From NCBI GenBank assembly GCA_947561585.1, contig CANNZV010000321.1, positions 62,001-126,000 of the forward strand: DNA of 64,000 bases, in the 5' to 3' direction. Origin of the DNA: Caprella mutica (lineage: Eukaryota; Arthropoda; Malacostraca; Amphipoda; Caprellidae). The notes beneath the pieces are model-generated. The model worked only from the letters and a program-made list of their open reading frames with translations. It was not told where the DNA came from and did not search any database. This document shows, one piece after another, positions 55,807-64,000 of the stretch. The position numbers were made by a program, and so were the translations under genes. The first letter of the stretch is position 1; each line of letters begins with the position of its first letter.

Positions 55807-56169
55807 ATAAATCTATTTACATGAAATTTATTTGCATGAAATTTATTTACATGAAATTTATTTGCATGAAATTTATTTGCATGAAATTTATTTACATGAA
55901 ATTTATTAACATGAATTTATTTACATGAAATTTATTTTCATTTAGTCTTCTTTGCATCAATTAACTACATAATATTTTTTTATATATATTTAATTTTACA
56001 TATTTTTCAAGTTTACTTATATACTACCAAATTAATTTTAGCGGCTTATTAATAGTAAAAGAAAAAATATGCAAATAATAATAAATAAAATATATGAAAA
56101 ATGTATCAAAAATAAATTTAAATAATTAATTACTAAAAAAATTAATGAAAAATTATGTAACAATTATAT

Positions 56170-56440
56170 GTGAATTTTTTTCATGTAAACAAATTTTATA
56201 TATATTTTTTTATGTAAATAAATTTAATGTAAATAAATTTCATGTGAATAAATTTCATGTAAATAAATTTCATGTGAATAAATTTCATGTGAATAAATTT
56301 CATGTAAATAAATTTCATGTAAATAAATTTCATGTAAATAAATTTCATGTAAATAAATTTCATGTAAATAAATTTCATGTAAATAAATTTCATGTAAATA
56401 AATATGTTAATAAATTTCATGTAATATTTCACGTAATAAT
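56170..56440. repeat. 15-bp array in the right arm of element D
   Basis: Units AATTTCATGTAAATA, about 15 copies with AAATA/GAATA variants. The mirrored left array (54640-54795 plus 55816-55935) has the same unit on the opposite strand. Long frames on both strands are artefacts of the 15-bp period. Confidence 0.9.
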
Positions 56441-56646
56441 TTTAATTGACTGCGTATTGATTCGATTTTTATTCTGCTGAAATGATATTTCATTTGGAGG
56501 AAACGCTATTTCATTTGGAGGAATTGATAGTTCACTTGGAGGAATTGTTATTTCACTTTGATGAAATGTTTTTTCACTTTGATGAAGTTATATTTCACTT
56601 TGATGAAATGTTATTTCATTTGGAGGAACTTCAATTGGAAAAGGTT

Positions 56647-56930
56647 TAGTGTGGCACGCAGTACAGTAGTTATTTACACTACTAGTGTGGCACGCAGTAC
56701 AGTAGTTATTTACAGTACTAGTGTGGCACGCAGTACAGTAGTTATTTACACTACTAGTGTGGCACGCAGTACAGTAGTTATTTACAGTACTAGTGTGGCA
56801 CGCAGTACAGTAGTTATTTACAGTACTAGTGTGGCACGCAGTACAGTAGTTATTTACACTACTAGTGTGGCACGCAGTACAGTAGTTATTTCCAGTACTA
56901 GCGTGGCACTCAGCACAGTAGTTATTTAAC
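56647..56930. repeat. 36-bp satellite, continuation after element D
   Basis: Same units as 52545-54297, about eight copies, including the rare TCCAGTACTAGCGTGGCACT variant at 56891. Removing element D places this about nine units after the previous occurrence. Confidence 0.95.
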
Positions 56931-57414
56931 CATTAGTTATTTTCAATGAGGGATTTGATGTCTATTACGATAATAGAAATGACTTGTAGTTATTCATGTA
57001 AAAGATATGGATGGAAAACAATTATTTTACTTTAAAAATATTAAATTTATGGCAATATTTGCAGCATTTTACAGTTTTTTGAAAAATTCTGCACAAATTT
57101 TACATAGAAATTCCACCTTTCACTCGATCGGAAGATATTTTACAAGTGAGACAGGTAATGCCAACCTATTTTGCGATAGCATTATTTGAATAGAATTAAT
57201 AATAAGTAAGCCGATAAGATCAATGTCCTCTGCTTTATCAGTTCATTAGTTATTAAAGTTGTCGATAACGTAACTGAGAGGTGCCTATTATATGAAGTGA
57301 AAAACAAACTCATTATACATGAACAACGGCCTTGAAACATTAATGCTTAATATATGCAATGGAATATTTTACACCTTTTATGCAAATAACAAATATTGAT
57401 ACACATATGCTATA
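56931..57414. other. Spacer between the 36-bp and 21-bp satellites
   Basis: About 480 bp of unique AT-rich DNA. The 60-aa frame at 57007-57189 has no family signature and is not accepted as a gene. Confidence 0.4.
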
Positions 57415-57885
57415 AGCTTATAGCGCAGTAGTTATAGCTTATAGCGCAGTAGTTATAGCTTATAGCGCAGTAGTTATAGCTTATAGCGCAGTAGTTATAG
57501 CTTATAGAGCAGTAGTTATAGCTTATAGCGCAGTAGTTATAGCTTATAGCGCAGTAGTTATAGCTTATAGCGCAGTAGTTATAGCTTATAGCGCAGTAGT
57601 TATAGCTTATAGCGCAGTAGTTATAGCTTATAGCGCAGTAGTTATAGCTTATAGCGCAGTAGTTATAGCTTATAGCGCAGTAGTTATAGCTTATAGCGCA
57701 GTAGTTATAGCTTATAGCGCAGTAGTTATAGCTTATAGCGCAGTAGTTATAGCTTATAGAGCAGTAGTTATAGCTTATAGCGCAGTAGTTATAGCTTATA
57801 GCGCAGTAGTTATAGCTTATAGCGCAGTAGTTATAGCTTATAGAGCAGTAGTTATAGCTTATAGCGCAGTGGTTATAGCTTATAA
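57415..57885. repeat. 21-bp satellite, ~22 copies
   Basis: Unit GCGCAGTAGTTATAGCTTATA with GAGCAGT variants. It shares the CAGTAGTTAT core with the 36-bp satellite 500 bp upstream. The minus-strand YNYCAIS frame is a repeat artefact. Confidence 0.95.
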
Positions 57886-58190
57886 CTTTCTTAAAAAAGG
57901 AAGATATCTTTAAATAAAAAAATAATTTTCTCCATAATTTTGATTTCAAAGATCTATTGATGAGAGATTAAAAAATTCAATGGTGAATAATTAGCAACCG
58001 ATACAGTGTTCCATTCATTGCACCCTTATTAATAACTACTGCTTTCATTCAAAAAATCTCAAGCGCCTCGTATCTGTCCTGTCCTGGGAGGAGCCTGCAC
58101 GTGGTGGCAGGGCGAGATTGGACCAGCGCCAGTCTTCGAAAGACCTACCAACTCCTTGTCCTCTCCAGGGGACGCGACTAGGGTGTCGCC

Positions 58191-58652
58191 TTGGGCCAAG
58201 CCCACCTACACGCACTACACTGGCACCAGAGCGTTTTTTCCCTAGTAGGAGGATATGAGCCGGCATATCTCCCCCTACTCACCCTCTTACTCTCCGGTGA
58301 CATAGAAACCAACCCTGGCACCTACATGTGTCCCTCTTGTGGCCGACCGTGGACTCGTCGTACTGGAGGGGTCCATTGTGTCGGCTGCAATAGTTGGACA
58401 CATTACAATATACGCTGCTCTGGTGTCCGCCAACATAGAAATATCCCACAGGGATGGCAGTGTAAAAACTGTCACCCTACACACAACATGACTCAACCCC
58501 ACACACCCACTCTCCCCAATCTTCCTCTCCTCATCCTACCCTTCTCCCTACCCCTGGTCAATACCATCCTCTCCTCCCTTCCTCTCAGGGAAGGGCTACA
58601 GGTGGCGGTGCTGCTCGCCTCCCAACTCTACTTCACCCCCCCGTGGGGGTGA
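58191..58652 (+). pseudogene. Non-LTR element N-terminal segment: 2A-like motif and PHD-like finger
   Basis: LPLLTLLLSGDIETNPG followed by Thr lies at 58269-58322. In 2A sequences the consensus is D(V/I)ExNPGP, with ribosome skipping between Gly and Pro; here the last Pro is Thr, a change that should abolish skipping. Next comes a Cys/His cluster CPSCG, CVGCNSWTHYNIRC, CKNC, with the spacing of a PHD-type zinc finger. This leader-plus-finger arrangement is known in CR1/L2-related non-LTR elements. The frame ends before the endonuclease. Confidence 0.75.
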
Positions 58653-58868
58653 TGGAGGAGCGCCTATCCTTCCTCCTCCTCCTCATCCTATAATTGGACG
58701 GCAATCGCCTACCCATCCTCCCCCTCGAGGGAGAACTGGGATAGACGCTGTCGTCCGACCCCCAGCTCCACTTCACCCCCCTCGTGGGGGTGATGGAGGA
58801 GCGCCTCCTATTCCTAATAGGAGTTGTGTTGTGTCCTAACAAACTATTCCTAATAGGAATAGTTTGTT

Positions 58869-59560
58869 TTGGCGTACACACGCCACAACAAACTCAACAT
58901 ACTACAACACAACATAAATGGTATACATAACAAGCACATGGAACTCAAATCACTCCTACACAAACACCACATCCACATCGCCACAATCCAGGAAACTAAA
59001 CTAACACCTGCCAGACTAACACTAAAGTTCCCTGGATATACAACACTTAGTCTCGATCGGCCCACACGAGGCGGCGGGGGCCTCATTAGACTAATACATA
59101 AATCCATCCCGTTCACAAACACCACTGCCGAAACACACGCATGGATGCCACACGACCCTATACTTGAGATACAATCTACACGCATCCAAATCCACAAACA
59201 TTCATACAACATTTTTAACATATACATTCCCCCCACAGACTCATCACCCCCAGGATACCAATCCAATCTAAATTACATTAACACCATTAATAATTCATTC
59301 GTCCTGGGGGATTTTAACGCACACGACACTACTTGGCTCGCCACACAACATACAGACACAAGAGCTGACACCATAACAACACAACTAAATAATCATAAAC
59401 GACCCCCACACTCCCACACGCAAACCTTTTAACATCAACACACGACCCACATCACCTGACATAACCCTCCTCACCCCTGACATAGCCCTCCAGAGTTTAT
59501 GGACTGCACTCCATGAACTCAGTTCAGACCACCTTCCACTTCTCACCACATACACTTTAA
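58869..59560 (+). pseudogene. Non-LTR AP endonuclease domain
   Basis: Makes the first-strand nick that primes target-primed reverse transcription. Seen in order: LNILQHNINGI (Asn of motif I), IATIQETKL (catalytic Glu), RGGGGLIRLIHKSI, VLGDFNAHDTTW (Asp/Asn pair), then in a shifted frame after about 59400 ELSSDHLPLLT (terminal Asp-His). One frameshift around 59400-59440 disrupts it. All catalytic motifs are otherwise recognisable. Confidence 0.85.
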
Positions 59561-59639
59561 GTACACCACTTGCTGCACAAAAACACAGACACACATTCAC
59601 AAACTACAATAGAGCTAACTGGACAGGCTTTTCAGCATC

Positions 59640-61320
59640 TGTGGAAAATAACTTACACAACTTTGACATAAACACCTTCTCATCCATAGATGCTGCCACA
59701 AAACACATCACTGACATCATCATTAACGCAGACAAACACTACATCCCTACAGGTAACATCAGACACTACAACCCCACATTCACACCACACATAAAACACC
59801 TGATACAAACACGCAAACACCTACGCTCACTCCCACCCACACAAGACACGATCACACGCATACAACACCTTAACACTGACATAAGTGAGGAGATTACTGC
59901 CCAACAAAAAAACAATTGGCAAAACACATTAGACACCATTAATTTCCGCTCTAACGCAAACAAACTTTGGAAACTTGTCAAGGGACTCAACAACAAATAC
60001 ATGGACCAACCGAAAACACACGAGTCCCTCACACAAATTAACACTATACTCACTGACACACAACAGGCGAACTCTCTCAACAAGCACTATGCTTCCACAA
60101 GTAGGTTACCCACTCGCCCCGTAGATAGGATTATACTGAGTCGCCTGCACAAAACATGCACTCAAAAGCTCCTCACACCTCCCTTCACCCCGGCAATGGT
60201 TACCGAGGCCATCCAAGTTTCCAAGAACACTTCCTCCACAGGTCCTGATGGCTTATCAAACAAACATCAAGGGCCACTTGCCATCAGAGCCTTCACAGAC
60301 ATCTTCAATTTCTCACTACAGAACAATAGTATACCCAACACCTGGAAACTAGCCAAAATCATCCCGATCCTGAAGCCCAACAAACCCCCCACCGAACTGG
60401 CCTCATACAGACCTATATCACTCCTCTCCACCCCATCCAAAATACTCGAGAGGCTAGTTCTAAACAACATTTCACCACACATCCCACTATCACCCTCACA
60501 ACACGGCTTCAGATCCCAACACTCCACATCTACTCATCTTACCCCCCTTTCACAGACAACACTCGAAGACTTGAACTCCAACAAACCTGCGGATAGGACA
60601 ATTATAGCTGCCACACACTCAACACACACATCCACGACTCATATAAAAATGGCTTGCCAATTATCTCTCAGGCCACTCTGGCCAAACACTTTACAACGGC
60701 AAGTCCTCCAGAACACTTCACTACACTGACGGGGTACCGCAGGGCTCCGTACTCTCACCTACACTCTTCAACCTATACCTTCACGACCTCCCTACGCCAC
60801 AACACACACCTCGGTTTACACTCTTTCATACGCAGATGATGTCACCATTATCTCACAACATCCTAAACACGAGACCGCCGCCAACAATTTACAAACATAC
60901 ATCTACTCATTAGAAGACTGGCTAGAAACAAACAGATTAAAGGTCTCCACAAACAAATCTTCTGTCACCTTAGTTACACCCTACACCCTTGAATACAGAA
61001 CCCATCCAAACATTACACTCAACAACACTCCCCTTCCCATTAACAACACGCCGAAAATCCTTGGAGTTACACTCGACCGCGGCTGGACGTTCAAACACCA
61101 CATAACTGACATTAACAACAGAGCCAAACAAAGACTGAACGTCCTCCGCGCACTCACTCACACAACTTACGGAGACTCCAAGGAAGACATAACAACACTC
61201 TACAAACAGTTCATCAGACCCATCCTCACTTACGCCCACACAGCCTGGTCACCTGACATCTCCAACACCCACCTACAGACACTCCAAAAAACACAAAATA
61301 CTGCACTCCGCATTGCCACC
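59640..61320 (+). pseudogene. Non-LTR reverse transcriptase
   Basis: Motifs in order: TSSTGPDGLSNKHQG, IPNTWKLAKIIPILKPNKP, SYRPISLLSTPSKILERLVL and SPSQHGFRSQHST in one frame to about 60560. After a frameshift come YTDGVPQGSVLSPTLFNLYL and the catalytic YADD (60829-60840), followed by thumb motifs PKILGVTLDRGWTFKHHI. The order and the Ser-Tyr-Arg-Pro-Ile-Ser motif place it in the CR1/Jockey/I assemblage. Two or more frameshifts make it inactive. Confidence 0.85.
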
Positions 61321-61541
61321 GGTTGTACACAAACAACACCCACACACCAACCTACACACAGAAACACGAGTCCTCCCTCTCACCTCACACATGGACACGA
61401 GGGGCATACATTTTTACACTTCCACACTAGACCCCTCACATCCCCTACACTACATGCAAACTGAGAGGAGGACACCACGCACACTACACACCACTCCCTC
61501 CACACACTACAGACACCTCTACACCACTCTCCCTCCCACCT

Positions 61542-61925
61542 ATGACAACACTTCTATTCACAAACACATACACCACATTCACACAACGAGCTCTAGTTTC
61601 CTTCCCTCCTAACAGACTCCTTGGGTCTAGGCCTCCAGCCATCGACCCTAGTGAGTCGGTTATGTCTCGTCGTGATAGGGTTACCCTATCACGTCTGAGA
61701 TGTGGCCACCATCCTTTTCTTCCTCACTACACACACAGAATTGGGAGATCGGACTCTGATCGGTGCGACTTCTGTCAAACCGATCACGGCACGATCTCTC
61801 ACATCCTCACACAATGTCCGTCACTACACCTACACAGGACTACACACAACATTCACTCGCTGGAGCACCTTTGGACCCATCCTCAGTCAGTTATTAACTT
61901 CCTGAGTGATGCTGGTTTCCCTTAG
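61542..61925 (+). pseudogene. Non-LTR element C-terminal region with CCHC-like finger
   Basis: DRVTLSRLRCGHHPFLPHYT is followed by CDFCQTDHGTISHILTQCPS, whose C-x2-C, His and final Cys match the C-terminal nucleic-acid-binding knuckle seen after RT in Jockey and R1-type elements. It stops at 61923. A frameshift separates it from RT. Confidence 0.75.
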
Positions 61926-62015
61926 GCCCACACACTCCCACACAGTGCCTCGGGTGGCTGAAATCCGGGGCGCTCCTGGCACCCCTCCGTTGGGGAGGTT
62001 ATACAACAACAAAAA

Positions 62016-62990
62016 TCTGTTCTTGTGGGCGTTGCTTCCGATTCCTCTTGCAATTTCGCTTTTGAGGATTCGAAAGAAGTGTGAAGGGAAGCTGAGACTC
62101 TCTCCAAAATTACTCGAATCGAAAAATCCATCAGTTGAAGCTCTGGAGGTTTTGTTGGCATGACATCTTTACCTGTGGAGGATGAAATGTTCATTTGAAT
62201 ACAGGTTTGGGTCATTTTGTAGTCATGCGACGGTGCTGAGTCCTAGCTGTTGGGGACTCCTATAATTAGTCCTAGCTGTTGGGGACTGCTTTGCTGAGTC
62301 CTAGCTGTTGGGGACTTCTTTGCTGAGTCCTAGATGTTGGGGACTCCTTTGCTGAGTCCCAGCTGTTGGGGACTCCTTTGTTGAGTCCTAGCTGTTGAGG
62401 ACTCCTTTGCTGAGCCCTAGCTGTTGGGGACTGCTTTGCTGAGTCCTAGCTGTTGGGGACTCCTTTACTGAGTCCTAGCTGTTGGGGACTCCTAGCTGTT
62501 GGGGACTGCTTTACTGAGTCCTAGCTGTTGGGGACTCCTTTGCTGAGTCCTAGCTGTTGGGGACTCCTTTGCTGAGTCCTAGCTGTTGGGGACTTCTTTG
62601 CTGAGTCCTAGCTGTTGGGGACTCCTTTACTGAGTCCTAACTGTTGGGGACTCCTTTGCTGAGTCCTAGCTGTTGGGGACTGCTATGCTGAGTCCTAGCT
62701 GTTGGGGACTGCTTTGCTGAGTCCTAGCTGTTGGGGACTGCTTTGCTGAGTCCTAGCTGTTGAGGACTCCTTGGTGAATCCTGAAACTGTTATTTGACGA
62801 AAATTGACACCATGGTAGTAATTTCGGCTCCAAAATGAAAGAGATGTACCGTTCTCAGTTCAACTTAACTCCACAAGACACAATCACGAGGGGAGATCTT
62901 CCAGTGGCTGTTACAAAAGCCAAGACCATCACAGACTGCGCATTTTGACCTCTCGTAACAACCTCCACTGAACTTGAGGAATCAATCGAT
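62016..62990 (-). mobile_element. maT-type transposase relic split by a 29-bp satellite
   Basis: Minus-strand translation of 62016-62215 gives PPELQLMDFSIRVILERVSA and LHTSFESSKAKLQEE, the region around and after the third catalytic Asp (PPCSPDVNPMDFSVW and beyond). Minus-strand translation of about 62790-62960 gives SVMVLAFVTATGRSPL and ERYISFILEPKLLPW, matching SVMVWAAVSETWRSPL and KCYIENILTPMLE of the intact copy. The two pieces are in the right order and orientation, with the 29-bp array between them in place of the second-Asp region. No ends were found; the left side abuts the non-LTR 3' tail. Confidence 0.65.
62232..62778. repeat. 29-bp satellite, ~19 copies, inside a maT relic
   Basis: Unit GAGTCCTAGCTGTTGGGGAC plus TCCTTTGCT. 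Common variants are GACTGCTTTGCT and GACTTCTTTGCT; one copy has a shortened unit. It replaces the middle of the maT relic. Confidence 0.95.
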
Positions 62991-62999
62991 TACTATTGA

Positions 63000-64000
63000 G
63001 ATTAATGTAGCACTACACCTAGTGTGAGCACTGTAGCACTGCACCTAGTGAGAGTACTGTAGCACTACACCTAGTTTGAGCACTGTAGCACTACATCTAG
63101 TGTGAGTACTGTAGCACTACACCTAGTGTGAACACTGTAGCACTACACCTAGTGTGAGCACTGTAGCACTACACCTAGTGAGAGTACTGTAGCACTACAC
63201 CTAGTTTGAGCACTGTAGCACTACACCTAGTGTGAGTACTGTAGCACTACACCTAGTGTGAACACTGTAGCACTACACCTAGTGTGAGCACTGTAGCACT
63301 ACACCAAGTGAGAGTACTGTAGCACTACACCAAGTGAAAGTACTGTAGCACTACACCAAGTGAGAGTACTGTAGCACTACACCAAGTGAAAGTACTGTAG
63401 CACTACACCAAGTGAGAGTACTGTAGCACTACACCTAGTGAGAGTAATGTAGCACTACACCAAGTGAGAGTACTGTAGCACTACACCAAGTGTGAGATCT
63501 GTAGCACTACACCAAGTGAGAGTACTGTAGCACTACACCAAGTGTGAGATCTGTAGCACTACACCAAGTGAGAGAACTGTAGCACTACACCAAGTGTGAG
63601 ATCTGTAGCACTACACCAAGTGAGAGTACTGTAGCACTACACCAAGTGTGAGATCTGTAGCACTACACCAAGTGAGAGTACTGTAGCACTACACCAAGTG
63701 TGAGATCTGTAGCACTACACCAAGTGAGAGAACTGTAGCACTACACCTAGTGAGAGTACTGTAGCACTACACCTAGTGAGAGTACTGTAGCACTACACCT
63801 AGTGAGAGTACTGTAGCACTACACCAAGTGAGAGTACTGTAGCACTACACAAAGTGTGAGATCTGTAGCACTACACCAAGTGAGAGTACTGTAGCACTAC
63901 ACCAAGTGTGAGATCTGTAGCACTGCACCAAGTGAGAGAACTGTAGCACTACACCAAGTGAGAGTACTGTAGCACTACACCAAGTGTGAGATCTGTAGCA
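63000..64000. repeat. 26-bp satellite, ~38 copies, running off the window
   Basis: Unit TGTAGCACTACACCAAGTGA plus GAGTAC. Left copies read CCTAGTGTGAGCAC and right copies CCAAGTGTGAGATC alternating with CCAAGTGAGAGTAC, so the right half has a two-unit (52-bp) higher-order pattern. It continues past base 64000. Confidence 0.95.

Larger units (their letters stand above)
54298..56646. mobile_element. Foldback element D, inserted in the 36-bp satellite
   Basis: Near-perfect inverted arms of about 480 bp. The outer part has a 21-bp unit (TTCATCAAAGTGAAATATAAC, 54340-54500), then unique sequence (ATCGAATCAATACGCAGTCA, about 54606), then a 15-bp ACATGAAATTTATTT array. The right arm repeats this in inverse order from about 56200 to 56646. 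Ends: TACCTTTTCCAATTG and, inverted, AACCTTTTCCAATTG. The satellite resumes in register, TA being the only base pair repeated (54296-54297, 56647-56648). Thus the target duplication is TA, unlike the 9-10 bp of B. It contains element E in its left inner array. Loop about 55930-56170, non-coding. Confidence 0.8.
58060..62015 (+). mobile_element. APE-type non-LTR retrotransposon (CR1/Jockey group), decayed
   Basis: Order: 5' region, 2A-like motif and PHD-like finger (58191-58652), AP endonuclease (58869-59560), reverse transcriptase (59640-61320), C-terminal CCHC-type finger (about 61765-61825), and a short ACAACAACAAAAA 3' tail near 62007. The plus strand is strongly C- and A-rich and G-poor throughout, unlike the host DNA around. 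Frameshifts are present in the endonuclease, in RT and before the C-terminal finger. A ~45-bp direct repeat (GTGGGGGTGATGGAGGAGCG at 58642 and 58783) lies between finger and endonuclease. Inserted beside a maT relic. Confidence 0.85.

Noticed and set aside
57410..57949. 179-aa YNYCAIS repeat protein
   Set aside because: Artefact of a 21-bp minisatellite.
63000..64000. Possible CRISPR array (regular 26-bp repeats)
   Set aside because: Units are directly adjacent without unique spacers, there are no cas genes, and the context is animal nuclear DNA.

Overview
This window looks like AT-rich animal nuclear DNA, most likely from an insect. Coding sequence comes as short exons with GT-AG splice sites and long introns. 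The transposons are animal types: maT-type (DD37D) and other Tc1/mariner elements, a DIRS-order tyrosine-recombinase retrotransposon, APE-type non-LTR retrotransposons, hAT-, PIF- and TTAA-type MITEs, and foldback elements that I link to the Mutator-like (MULE) superfamily. There are no operons, bacterial signals or CRISPR. A hemipteran is a reasonable guess but the sequence does not prove it.

Host genes are all on the minus strand. (1) Two tandem paralogues, gene A (9857 to 6076, five exons, 236 aa, complete) and gene B (4059 to 2433, three exons seen, then leaving the window), have identical exon 2 and 3 lengths and identical splice phases. I do not recognise the family. (2) Gene C has nine phase-compatible exons between 49789 and 20278. 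They encode the last ~413 residues of a helical protein that I cannot name. Its introns (about 13.4 kb and 10.8 kb) hold most of the mobile DNA.

Layout: 1-2.4 kb, a Tc1/mariner with ~200-bp inverted repeats plus a maT scrap; 2.4-10.5 kb, genes B and A with small satellites and a CCAAT/E-box region upstream of A; 10.8-13.5 kb, minisatellites and a TTAA MITE; 13.7-17.9 kb, a maT copy split by a foldback element carrying a MULE transposase remnant, by an intact maT (339 aa) and by further DNA; 18.2 kb, a CR1/L2-like RT tail; 20.3-36.3 kb, gene C exons 2-9 with nested MITEs, an AGGTCA-rich repeat and a large TATTCC-rich foldback-like structure; 36.95-46.45 kb, a decayed DIRS element whose leader carries a 57-bp satellite and whose gag is split by a foldback element that itself holds another; 46.9-49.4 kb, two dead Tc1/mariner elements; 49.7 kb, gene C exon 1 beside a minisatellite made of splice-acceptor sequence; 52.5-56.9 kb, a 36-bp satellite split by a foldback element that holds a further foldback element; 57.4 kb, a 21-bp satellite; 58-62 kb, an APE-type non-LTR element with a 2A-like motif, PHD-like finger, endonuclease and RT; 62-64 kb, a maT copy split by a 29-bp satellite, then a 26-bp satellite running off the end.

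The most interesting theme is a set of satellite-armed foldback elements. Their arms are tandem arrays of short, element-specific units, several have probable 9-10 bp target duplications, and they sit inside one another and inside other repeats. One has a MULE-like C-terminal coding remnant in its loop. Tandem arrays in total cover very roughly 8-9 kb (my estimate).
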